Source: Thermopolyspora sp044507605 (GTDB taxonomy: Bacteria; Actinomycetota; Actinomycetes; Streptosporangiales; Streptosporangiaceae). Taken from it: a DNA stretch of 64,000 bases. The notes beneath the pieces are model-generated. The model did not search any database, was not told the DNA's origin, and worked only from the letters and a program-made list of their open reading frames with translations. Of this stretch, positions 33,064 through 40,817 are shown in pieces. Numbering within the stretch: position 1 is the first letter of the stretch; each line of letters opens with the position of its first letter. The position numbers and the translations under genes are program-made. The stretch is from NCBI GenBank assembly GCA_044507605.1, contig JBIQJI010000019.1, forward strand, positions 20,732-84,731, in the 5' to 3' direction.

Positions 33064-33885
33064 ATGGCAAACAAAGCGCAGTTTCGACTTCGTTACGCCG
33101 CCGGCTCTGACGTCGGGCGCCGCCGCGAGCAGAACGAGGACTCGGCGTATGCCAGCTCGCGCCTGCTCGCCGTCGCCGACGGCATGGGCGGGCACGGGCA
33201 CGGGGAGGTGGCCAGCTCGGTGGCGATCGTCGCCATGTCGGCCCTCGACGGCGAGCTCCCCGAGATCGACCCCGACGGGATCGACCTCGTCGCCGCCGTG
33301 GAGGCCGCGGTCAGGGAGGCCAACCATCGGCTCCGGGAAATGACCGGGCGCGACCCCTCGCTCAAGGGGATGGGCACCACGCTGACCGCCATGCTGTGGG
33401 ACGGTACTAGGTTTGCCATGGCCCATGTGGGAGATTCGCGCGCATATCTCCTGCGAGACGGGGTTCTCTATCAGATCACCCATGACCACACCCTGGTGCA
33501 GTCGCTGGTGGACGAGGGCAGGCTCACCCCCGAGCAGGCGGCGGCGCACGCGCGCCGGTCGATGCTGCTGCGGGCCCTGGAGAGCAGCGGCAACGTCGAG
33601 CCGGACCTGTCCCTGCGCGAAGCCCGGGCCGACGACCGGTATCTGCTGTGTTCGGACGGTTTGACCTGTGTGCTCGGGCCGGAGGACCTGTACGAGGCGA
33701 TGACGACCATCGACGACCTCGACACCCTGGTGCGGCGGCTCATCGACCTGGCCAATCAGGCGGGCGGCCCCGACAACATCACCTGCGTCGTCGCCGATGT
33801 CGTGCCGGCGACCGAGCCGCCGGCCCTGCCCGACCCACCGATCATGGTGGGCGCGTCCAGCGACCTGTCGGGCCACCCTGAGTGA
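33064..33885 (+). CDS. PP2C-type serine/threonine phosphatase
   Basis: Soluble PPM-family phosphatase of 273 residues. Metal-binding and catalytic motifs are complete: DVGRRREQNEDSAY, LLAVADGMGGHGHGEVASS, GTTLTAMLWDGTRFAMAHVGDSRAYLL, DDRYLLCSDGL, and GGPDNITCVVADV. It would reverse the action of Ser/Thr kinases such as the one at 29832-30725. The gene is divergent from the DNA methylase and shares its intergenic palindrome. This class is generally PstP-like, but here it lacks the usual membrane anchor. Confidence 0.95.
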   Translation: MANKAQFRLRYAAGSDVGRRREQNEDSAYASSRLLAVADGMGGHGHGEVASSVAIVAMSALDGELPEIDPDGIDLVAAVEAAVREANHRLREMTGRDPSLKGMGTTLTAMLWDGTRFAMAHVGDSRAYLLRDGVLYQITHDHTLVQSLVDEGRLTPEQAAAHARRSMLLRALESSGNVEPDLSLREARADDRYLLCSDGLTCVLGPEDLYEAMTTIDDLDTLVRRLIDLANQAGGPDNITCVVADVVPATEPPALPDPPIMVGASSDLSGHPE

Positions 33886-33913
33886 TCCTCTCCGCGGGGG
33901 GATCCGCGACCGG

Positions 33914-34387
33914 CTACGCGGCCAGACCGGGGGCGTGCGCCGCGGCGGTCAGCCGGAAGTAGACGGCCTTGCCCCACGCCGTGGGCTGCCAGCCCCAGTC
34001 GTCCGACAGCGCCGCGACGATCGCCAGTCCGCGCCCCGACTCGCCGAAGCAGGGCTCGGCGCCGATGCCGGGTCGCGCGCACTCGATGCCGCGCCCGACG
34101 GGGATGCCGCACCCGACAGGGTCGTGCACCTCGACCCTGAGCTGGTCGCCGCAGCAGATGATGACCAGCCAGACCGGCTCACCGGCCTTGGCGCCGTGTG
34201 TCACGGCGTTGGCGACGAGCTCGCTGGTCAGCAGGAGCGCCGTGTCGGTCTCGACCGGCAGCCCCCACTCGGCCAGGGCCGCCGCGACCTCCCGGCGGGC
34301 GAACCGGACCGACGAGGTGGCGGCCGCCATGCGCAGGGTACGCGACATCGCCGGGCGGAACGCCGGAGGCATCACCGCCGCCGTCAT
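33914..34387 (-). CDS. RsbW-like ATP-binding regulatory protein
   Basis: A second HATPase_c_2 protein, about 157 residues, with N-box LLTSELVANAVTHGA and G-box region FGESGRGLAIVAALSDDWGW. The start is the ATG at 34387 with AAGGGTG upstream; the frame is open further but lacks a ribosome site. It lies convergent with the PP2C phosphatase, separated by 28 bases. It may phosphorylate or sequester a sigma-factor antagonist; the partner is not encoded nearby. Function is by family only. Confidence 0.88.
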   Translation of the reverse strand: MTAAVMPPAFRPAMSRTLRMAAATSSVRFARREVAAALAEWGLPVETDTALLLTSELVANAVTHGAKAGEPVWLVIICCGDQLRVEVHDPVGCGIPVGRGIECARPGIGAEPCFGESGRGLAIVAALSDDWGWQPTAWGKAVYFRLTAAAHAPGLAA

Positions 34388-34509
34388 GACAACACCCTTG
34401 ACAGATTCCCGATCGACCAAGTCAGGAACACCCGCCCCATCTCCCTCCGGATGCGCACCGAGCTGGGCGAAGCCACCCCACGCGCGGGTCAAGCCGTCCT
34501 CTAACAGTA

Positions 34510-34536
34510 TTGACTAAAAGTCATCCAAATAGTCAA
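34510..34536. promoter_or_regulatory. TGACT/AGTCA inverted half-sites in an AT-rich spacer
   Basis: TGACT-AAA-AGTCA at 34511-34523 is a perfect inverted repeat, and TTGACT (34510-34515) also pairs with AGTCAA (34531-34536). The spacer 34388-34680 is unusually AT-rich for this genome and holds the promoters of the RsbW-like gene and the CPBP gene; a smaller stem CCACCG/CGGTGG lies at 34607-34622. I see no gene in it. Confidence 0.4.
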
Positions 34537-34680
34537 ACGGATGGTCCGGCTTTACGGTTCACGCGCCGCTGGTACCTTTTTCCAAATCTGCTGATTTTCT
34601 TTTCTCCCACCGTTACCGGTGGTTGCACTTTTCCCCAGCGGTCACAATAGTGGCCTGCGGTCTCCCGATAGCCTGCCGAC

Positions 34681-35460
34681 ATGCACACCGCCACGCCTCC
34701 AGTCAGCCGTCCGCTCGAACCCGGGCTGATCCGGGCCGAGGTGCTGGTCGTCTTCGCGGTCTCCCTCGGGGCCAGCGGGCTGCGTGCGCTGCTGAGCCTG
34801 ATCGACTCGCTCACCGCGTCACGTGATCTGAGCGGCCAGCGCGCCGTGCTGGTCGGCACGCTCGCGCCCGGCCGGCCCTGGCTCGACCTGGCCTATCAAG
34901 TGAGCGACATCGCGATCGGCCTGGCCCCCGTCGCGCTGGTGTGCTACCTGCTGGCCCGCTCCGCCGAGTCTCCCCGCACCATCGGCGCCGACCTGCGTGC
35001 GCCGCTGCGCGACTCGGTGAGGGGCGTCGCCCTCGCGGCGGTGATCGGCGGCAGCGGCCTGGCGTTCTACCTGGTCGTCTACCACCTCGGCGTGAACCTC
35101 AACGTGGTGCCGGGCAGCCTGCCCGTGGTGTGGTGGCGGTTTCCCGTGCTGCTGGCCGCCGCCGTGCAGAACGGTGTGCTGGAGGAGGTGCTGGTCAGCG
35201 GCTACCTGCTGCACCGCCTGGCGCAGCTGCGCTGGTCGCCGTGGCGAGCGGTCGGGGTGTCCGCGGTGCTCCGCGGCTCCTACCACCTCTATCAGGGCTT
35301 CGGCGGTTTCGCCGGGAACGTCGTCATGGGCGTGGTGTTCGGCCGGCTGTACCAGCGCTGGGGCCGCACGATGCCGCTGATCATCGCGCATTCGCTCATC
35401 GACGCCGTCGCCTTCGTCGGCTATGCCCTGCTGCACGGGCATGTGAGCTGGCTGCCCTGA
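34681..35460 (+). CDS. CPBP family intramembrane glutamic endopeptidase
   Basis: Membrane protein of 259 residues with about seven hydrophobic segments. The Abi/CPBP active-site motifs are visible: EE in VLEEVLVSGYLLHRL, a His in VLRGSYHLYQGF, and a late HSLID. The usual Arg of the first motif (EExxxR) is replaced by Ser, as seen in many actinomycete members. Relatives include Rce1-type CAAX proteases and bacteriocin self-immunity proteins; the role here is unknown. It starts at the ATG at 34681 without a strong ribosome site. Confidence 0.88.
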   Translation: MHTATPPVSRPLEPGLIRAEVLVVFAVSLGASGLRALLSLIDSLTASRDLSGQRAVLVGTLAPGRPWLDLAYQVSDIAIGLAPVALVCYLLARSAESPRTIGADLRAPLRDSVRGVALAAVIGGSGLAFYLVVYHLGVNLNVVPGSLPVVWWRFPVLLAAAVQNGVLEEVLVSGYLLHRLAQLRWSPWRAVGVSAVLRGSYHLYQGFGGFAGNVVMGVVFGRLYQRWGRTMPLIIAHSLIDAVAFVGYALLHGHVSWLP

Positions 35461-35523
35461 TCGCCGGGGTCCGCGCCGCGCCCGTCGCCGTGTCAACCCC
35501 TCCCCACCGGGGAGACCTCCTGG

Positions 35524-36993
35524 GTGTCCAGCTCGCCAGGCGGGCGCCGCCCGGACGGACGTCGGTGGCGGCCCGCCGCCGTCGGATGCGCCCTGAGGCG
35601 GCTGCGGGAGCCGGCGCACGACCACATGCGGGCCAGGGTGATCGTACTGCTCGCCTGCGTGCTCGCCCTCGACGCCGCCGACAAGGGCCTGGTGGGGGCG
35701 ATCGCGCCGGAGCTCATCCGGGATCTGCACCTCAGCGGCACCGCCCTCGGGGCGCTGCCGTCGGCGTCGGCCGGCATGGGCGCCCTCGCGGCGATCCCGG
35801 CGGGCGTGATCACCGACCGGGTGCACCGCATCGGGCTGCTGACGGGAAGCATCGTGGTCTGGAGCGTCGCCATGGTCGCCGGTGGCCTCGCCCACTCGTT
35901 CCTGTGGCTGCTGCTCTCCCGCCTCGCCCTCGGCGCGATCATCGCCGCGGCCGGCCCCGCCGTGGCCTCCCTGGTGGGCGACTTCTTTCCCCCCTCCGAG
36001 CGCGGCCACATCTACGGCCTGCTGCTGAGCGGGGAGGTGCTCGGCACCGGGCTCGGCCTGCTGGCCGGTCACGCCATCTCGGCGCAGCTGTCGTGGCGCT
36101 ACGCCTTCTGGTTCCTGGCCCTGCTCGGGTTCATCGTCGCCTGTGCGCTGCGCCTCCTGCTGCCCGAGCCGGCCCGGGGCGGCCAGGACCGCCTGGAACG
36201 CCCTGGCGGCCCCGGCGGCGGGGGCACCCGCGACGACACCGCCAAGATCGCGGCCAGCAGGCGGCACATCGCGCCCGACCCCGCTCTGGTGCTGCACCGG
36301 GACCCCGCCGACATGCCGATCGCGACGGCGGTGCGCTACGTGCTCCGCGTGCCCACCAACATGGTGCTGATCGTGGCGTCGGCCGTGGGCTACTTCTTCT
36401 TCGCCGGCCTGCGTACGTTCGGCATCGTCTTCGCGACCTCGCACTACGGCCTGGGCACGGCGCAGGTGACGCTCGTGGTCGTCGCGCTCGGCGTCGGCAT
36501 CCTGGGGGGTGTGCTGAGCGGCGGCCGGGTCGCCGACCGGCTCGTCCGCCGCGGCCTGGTGCCGGGCAGGGTGCTGGTGTCGTCGGTGGCGTTCGTGGCG
36601 GGCGCGGTGTGCCTGCTGCCCATGCTGCTGACGACGACGCTGTGGCTGGCGTTCCCCCTCGCGGTGCTCGCCGCGGCGTTCCTGGGCGCCACCAACCCGC
36701 CGCTGGACGCCGCGCGGCTGGACATCATGCACTTCAGGCTGTGGGGACGGGCCGAAAGCGTGCGCATGTTCCTGCGCACGGGCGCCGAGACGTCCGCCCC
36801 GCTGCTGTTCGGCGCGATCGCCGACGCCCTCGGCGGGCGGGGCGGGGCGGACTCCCACGGCCTGCAGCTCACCTTCCTCATCATGCTGGTGCCGCTGCTC
36901 GCGAACGGGATCATCCTGCTGAAGGGCATCCGGACCTACCCGCGCGACGTGGCCACCGCCGCGGCGAGCGAGGAGGCCACCCGGGCCGCCTGA
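35524..36993 (+). CDS. MFS transporter
   Basis: Major facilitator permease of about 489 residues, 12 hydrophobic segments. The first helix starts ARVIVLLACVLALDAADKGLVG, the loop 2-3 motif is AGVITDRVHRIGL, and GDFFPPSERGHIYGLLLSGEVLGTGLG is typical of the spinster/sugar-phosphate-like MFS branch. A long hydrophilic loop (about residues 220-270) divides the halves. The start is uncertain: the GTG at 35524 has GGGGAG about 10 bases upstream, and the ATG at 35626 would trim a basic 34-residue tail. The substrate cannot be told. Confidence 0.88.
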   Translation: MSSSPGGRRPDGRRWRPAAVGCALRRLREPAHDHMRARVIVLLACVLALDAADKGLVGAIAPELIRDLHLSGTALGALPSASAGMGALAAIPAGVITDRVHRIGLLTGSIVVWSVAMVAGGLAHSFLWLLLSRLALGAIIAAAGPAVASLVGDFFPPSERGHIYGLLLSGEVLGTGLGLLAGHAISAQLSWRYAFWFLALLGFIVACALRLLLPEPARGGQDRLERPGGPGGGGTRDDTAKIAASRRHIAPDPALVLHRDPADMPIATAVRYVLRVPTNMVLIVASAVGYFFFAGLRTFGIVFATSHYGLGTAQVTLVVVALGVGILGGVLSGGRVADRLVRRGLVPGRVLVSSVAFVAGAVCLLPMLLTTTLWLAFPLAVLAAAFLGATNPPLDAARLDIMHFRLWGRAESVRMFLRTGAETSAPLLFGAIADALGGRGGADSHGLQLTFLIMLVPLLANGIILLKGIRTYPRDVATAAASEEATRAA

Positions 36994-37002
36994 CGGCCGC
37001 CG

Positions 37003-37836
37003 TCACCTCTTGTGCCGGCCCGAACCGTGTGTGCCGCCCCTGCCCGGCCGGTTGTCCTTGACGTTGGCGGTGAACTTGGCCAGGTCGTAGATGTCGAGGC
37101 GCTTTTCGATCTGGACGCACATCTCGACAAGGCCCGCGAAGCCGCCCTGCTTGGCGAATCGGCGCTCGCCCTCCTCGTGGAAGCGGTCGCCGAGCTCGAT
37201 GAACGTGCGCGGCGGGGTGATCTTGCGGAACGCCGGGAACACGACGGTGTCCTCGCGGGCCTCGTGCACTTCGTACATGCGCACGAACATCTCCAGGTAG
37301 CGGGCAAGGCGCTGCCGCTCCTCCTTGGAGTGGGACCCGTGGCCGGCGGCGGTCGCGGCGAGGATATGGTCGGTGAGGACGCGCCCCTTGCCGTGCTGGA
37401 TGTACAAGGTCGTGATCGTCTGGTGCAGGACGCGATCGAGCTTGGGGAACAGGTACGTCTCCTCCAGCCCTTCGTGGAACGCCTCCACGAAGTGGCGGAT
37501 GATCTCCGCCGCGGCGCGCAGCTCGGCGCGGGGAACGCGCTCGCCGCGCAGGATCCGGCGGATGCCCTCGTTGTAGACCAGCATGATCCGCTTGAGCACG
37601 CCGTGGTCGCGCATGAGGTCCTCGGGCGGGGTGAACGGCGCCCGCGCGGTGCCGTCGCCGAGGTAGGTGGCGAGGCCGGCGAGCTCGTCGAGGCCGTCGT
37701 CGGGTCTGGTGGCCGCCAGCGCCGCGCCGGCGCCCGCCGCCTCGGTCAGGGCGGTGACCGCCAGCCCGCCCACCATCCCCGTGGACAACCCCATCAGATA
37801 CCGACGATTCAAGATCGACCCGTGCGAATCAGTCAC
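37003..37836 (-). CDS. Secreted hemerythrin-like (HHE) protein
   Basis: A 277-residue protein. The N-terminus NRRYLMGLSTGMVGGLAVTAL has a twin-arginine pair before a hydrophobic stretch, suggesting Tat export. The mature part contains HHE-type metal ligands: DLMRDHGVLKRIM, AEIIRHFVEAFHEGLEETYLFP, LTDHILAA, and YEVHEAREDTVVFPAF. Such proteins bind a di-iron centre and O2 or NO. The GTG at 37836 has AGGTGAG upstream; an open frame continues further but without support. Convergent with the MFS gene. Confidence 0.88.
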   Translation of the reverse strand: MTDSHGSILNRRYLMGLSTGMVGGLAVTALTEAAGAGAALAATRPDDGLDELAGLATYLGDGTARAPFTPPEDLMRDHGVLKRIMLVYNEGIRRILRGERVPRAELRAAAEIIRHFVEAFHEGLEETYLFPKLDRVLHQTITTLYIQHGKGRVLTDHILAATAAGHGSHSKEERQRLARYLEMFVRMYEVHEAREDTVVFPAFRKITPPRTFIELGDRFHEEGERRFAKQGGFAGLVEMCVQIEKRLDIYDLAKFTANVKDNRPGRGGTHGSGRHKR

Positions 37837-37968
37837 GATGCACTCACCTATCCGTAATTGCCTGGCTACGGTGAGTCTAGGTCGCGATCCGGGCGAACGG
37901 GTCGCGCCGCGCCGAGGCGGGGCGCGGCGGGTCGCGGCGGTGGTCACCCGCCGGCTGCGGCTCCCCGC

Positions 37969-38979
37969 CTACGCGACCCGGTCGGGCCGGACCTGCACCT
38001 TGAGCCCGGCGCGGCCGCGCACCAGGCCGATCGCCGCCTCGAACCGGTCGAGCGGCTCCACGTGGGTGACCATGCGGGCGCTGTCGATGACGCCGGAGGC
38101 GATGGCGCGCACGGCCGGGCCGAAGGTCGACAGCACCGCCATGGAGCCGAGGATCGTGATCTCCCGGTTGTAGACGTCGAACGGCGACACCTGGAGCCGG
38201 GCCTGCTCCGGCGCGACCCCGAAGACCATGAACGTGCCGCCCTTGCGCACCGCGCCCAGCGCGTCCTGGCCCGCGGCCGCCACGCCGGTCGCCTCGACCA
38301 CGTAGTCGAAGCGGTCGCCGTGCAGGTCGACGATCTCCGGCACCGAGGCGGCGGTGGCCGTCGCGCCGAGCTCGCGGGCGAGGTCGAGCCGCCCGGGCGC
38401 GGTGTCGACCATGGCCACGTCGTACGCCCCGGCCCCCCGCGCGAGCTGCATGAGCAGCAGGCCCATGGTGCCGGCGCCGACCACCAGCATCGACGCGCCG
38501 AGGTCGATGTGCAGCCGGTTGATGGCGTGCACCGCGCACGACACCGGCTCGACCAACGCCCCCGCGTGATGGTCGACCGAGCCGGGCAGGCGGTAGCAGT
38601 TCCCGGCGGGCACGGCCACGTACTCGGCGAAGGCGCCGTCGACGGTGTCGCCGATGGCACCCCAGTTGTCGCAGAGGTTGCCGCGCCGCCGCTGGCACTG
38701 GGGGCAGCGGCCGCAGAACAGGGAGGGGTCGACCGCGACCCGGTCGCCCTCGGCGAGCCCGGTCACGCCGTGGCCGAGCGCGACCACGTCGCCGGCGAAC
38801 TCGTGCCCCGGGGTGATCGGGTAGGGGCTCGGCGGAAATTCGCCGTCCAGAATGTGCAGGTCGGTGCCGCAGATGCCGCACGCGCGGACCTGGACGACGA
38901 CCTGCCCCTCCCCCGGTGTGGGGTCGGGCCGCTCGCCGACGCGCAGGACGCCGGGCCGGTCCAGAATGACAGCTCGCAT
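37969..38979 (-). CDS. Zinc-dependent medium-chain alcohol/polyol dehydrogenase
   Basis: NAD(P)-dependent dehydrogenase of 336 residues, sorbitol/threonine dehydrogenase branch. The catalytic zinc site is CGICGTDLHIL and PGHEFAGDVVALG; the structural zinc Cys residues are FCGRCPQCQRRRGNLC; the cofactor-binding motif is VVGAGTMGLLLMQLA. It lies 68 bases after the amidohydrolase and belongs to the SorC-controlled import operon, so it probably oxidises the imported sugar or polyol. The ATG at 38979 fits the family start. Confidence 0.94.
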   Translation of the reverse strand: MRAVILDRPGVLRVGERPDPTPGEGQVVVQVRACGICGTDLHILDGEFPPSPYPITPGHEFAGDVVALGHGVTGLAEGDRVAVDPSLFCGRCPQCQRRRGNLCDNWGAIGDTVDGAFAEYVAVPAGNCYRLPGSVDHHAGALVEPVSCAVHAINRLHIDLGASMLVVGAGTMGLLLMQLARGAGAYDVAMVDTAPGRLDLARELGATATAASVPEIVDLHGDRFDYVVEATGVAAAGQDALGAVRKGGTFMVFGVAPEQARLQVSPFDVYNREITILGSMAVLSTFGPAVRAIASGVIDSARMVTHVEPLDRFEAAIGLVRGRAGLKVQVRPDRVA

Positions 38980-39047
38980 GACGGGGTGAGCCCCTTTCCT
39001 CGATGACGATGAGCGCGAATGAACGCGAACGAAGCGGTGGCGGCCGG

Positions 39048-39761
39048 TCACAGGCCGAGCAGGCGGGCCAGGTTGCCGCCGACGACCATTTCGTACGCGG
39101 CGTCGGAGCCGGCCGTGCGGCGCATCTTGGTGAACTCCATCTCGTAGTCCACGAACGGCGAGTCGGTGCCCCAAACGACCTTCTCCGGGCCGAGCTCGCG
39201 CACCGACTGGGCCACTTCGAACACCGGCACGCGGGCGGTCTCCAGGTAGATGTTGGGCACCTCGCGGGCCACCTCGATGGCCTGCTCATGCGACCAGAAC
39301 GTGCCGCTGTGCGCCATCAGCAGCGGCACCTCGGGGAAGCGCAGCGCGATGCGGGCGAACTCGGGCGGCGCGTTGTACAGGTCGCTCGCGCCGTGACAGA
39401 TGACGACCATGCCGGTCTCGCGGGCCGCGGCGAAGATCGGGTCGGCGAGGCCGGGGTCGGACAGGTGGTACCCGTGCAGCGTCGGGTGCAGCTTGACGCC
39501 CTTGAAGCCGAGGTCGGCCCGCTTGTGCAGCTCGGCGACGGCCTTGTCGCGGTGCCAGGGGTTGACCGCGCAGAACGGGATGAGCCGGTCGGGCGCCTCG
39601 GCGACGGCCTCGTCGATGACGGCGTTGTCGAAGTCGCCCTCGACGAACGGGAACACCACGGCCCGGTGCACCCCCACGTGGTCGATGCGGGCCACCAGCT
39701 CGCCGGGGGTCTGGCTGGCGCCGTGCCGTACGCCGAGGTGGTTGTGCGCGTCGATGTACAT
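39048..39761 (-). CDS. Amidohydrolase family 2 (TIM-barrel) hydrolase
   Basis: A 237-residue metal-dependent hydrolase. The metal site starts at YIDAHNHLG (HxH), followed by FKGVKLHPTLHGYHL, VVICHGAS, LLMAHSG and the catalytic Asp in VVWGTDSPF. Members hydrolyse lactones, decarboxylate or cleave C-N bonds. The ATG at 39761 has AAGGAGAG upstream. In this operon it could open a lactone produced by the neighbouring dehydrogenase, which is inference. Confidence 0.92.
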   Translation of the reverse strand: MYIDAHNHLGVRHGASQTPGELVARIDHVGVHRAVVFPFVEGDFDNAVIDEAVAEAPDRLIPFCAVNPWHRDKAVAELHKRADLGFKGVKLHPTLHGYHLSDPGLADPIFAAARETGMVVICHGASDLYNAPPEFARIALRFPEVPLLMAHSGTFWSHEQAIEVAREVPNIYLETARVPVFEVAQSVRELGPEKVVWGTDSPFVDYEMEFTKMRRTAGSDAAYEMVVGGNLARLLGL

Positions 39762-39814
39762 CGCTTCTTCTCTCCTTGTCGCTGATGGGCTTGGTGGGCC
39801 GGCGGGGCCGATGA

Positions 39815-40807
39815 CTACCTGCCCCGGCGGGTGACGCCGAGGGCCAGGGCGAGCAGGATCAGCAGGCCGTTCAGCCCGTACCGGTACGGCGCGCCGAGAC
39901 CGAGCAGGGTGAGACCGTTGGCGAGCAGCGACACGAAGACCGCGCCGACGACGGTCCACGACACGCGCACCACCGGCCGTGGTGCGGCCATGGCGCCCAG
40001 GTAGACGGCGGTGAAGGCGTCCAGCAGGTACGGCTGCACCGCGTTGGGGGCGGCGATGCCGCTGCGGCTGGCCAGCATGACCCCGGCCACGGCCGCGAGC
40101 ACCCCGCTGATGACGAAGCCGCTGCAGAAGACGCGGCGGATCGGCACCCCGGCGAGGTAGGCGGCGGTGGCGTTCATCTCCAGCGCCTCGGCGTAGCGGC
40201 CCAGCACGCCGCGCCGGGTCAGCAGCCACAGCGCGGCCGCGACCACCACCGCGATGATGATCATCAGTGGGACTCCGTTGAGCCGGCCGTCGCCGATCAG
40301 CAGGAAGCCGGCCACGCCCTCCTGCCCGGACGAGAACAGCTGCTGCGGCTTGCCGTTGTCGGAGACCACCAGCTCGACGGCCTGCAGCACGAACGACACG
40401 CCGAGCGTGGAGACGATCGCGGGCACGCCGAGATAGGCCGACAGCACGCCGTTGGCGGCGCCGGCGGCCAGGCCGATCAGCACGGCGACCGCGACGGCCG
40501 GCAGCACACCGGACCCGGAGAGCACCATGGCGGCCGCGACGTACCCCGCGAGGTCGGCGACCTGGGCGACGCTGAGGTCGAGGCCGCGCATGGCCATGAC
40601 CACGGCGAGGCCGACGGCGAGCACGACCAGCGTGCTGCCCTGGACGAGCACGCCGTTGATGTTGTCCCAGGTCAGGAAGACCGGCCGCAGCAGCTGGATG
40701 ACGACGAGCACGACGAGCATCCCGATCAGCGTGCTGAACGACATCAGGTGCCGCAGCACGGTTCCCGGCAGGCTCGCCGGCCGGACTCGGGTGGCTTGGG
40801 CGGACAT
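39815..40807 (-). CDS. Ribose-type ABC transporter permease (RbsC family)
   Basis: Sugar permease of 330 residues with about 8-10 hydrophobic segments. Family blocks are RGLDLSVAQVADLAGYVAA, LSAYLGVPAIVSTLGVSFVLQ, LEMNATAAYLAGVPIRRV and RYGLNGLLILLALAL. TAGGAGAG precedes the ATG. The downstream partner encoded upstream in the operon contains a second permease, so this subunit probably forms a heterodimer with the fused protein. Confidence 0.94.
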   Translation of the reverse strand: MSAQATRVRPASLPGTVLRHLMSFSTLIGMLVVLVVIQLLRPVFLTWDNINGVLVQGSTLVVLAVGLAVVMAMRGLDLSVAQVADLAGYVAAAMVLSGSGVLPAVAVAVLIGLAAGAANGVLSAYLGVPAIVSTLGVSFVLQAVELVVSDNGKPQQLFSSGQEGVAGFLLIGDGRLNGVPLMIIIAVVVAAALWLLTRRGVLGRYAEALEMNATAAYLAGVPIRRVFCSGFVISGVLAAVAGVMLASRSGIAAPNAVQPYLLDAFTAVYLGAMAAPRPVVRVSWTVVGAVFVSLLANGLTLLGLGAPYRYGLNGLLILLALALGVTRRGR

Positions 40808-40817
40808 GAGCTCTCTC

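Noticed and set aside
30755..33885. A Pgl or BREX phage-defence system
   Set aside because: Methylase, kinase and phosphatase are present, but no PglZ, PglY/BrxC-type ATPase or PglW-size kinase is seen, and the methylase is not PglX-like.
34607..34622. CCACCG/CGGTGG stem as a terminator
   Set aside because: It lies upstream of both neighbouring genes and is short, so a terminator makes no sense; it may be part of an operator.
34533..34859. Leftward 108-codon ORF in the AT-rich spacer
   Set aside because: It overlaps the CPBP gene start and has no ribosome site or recognisable motif.
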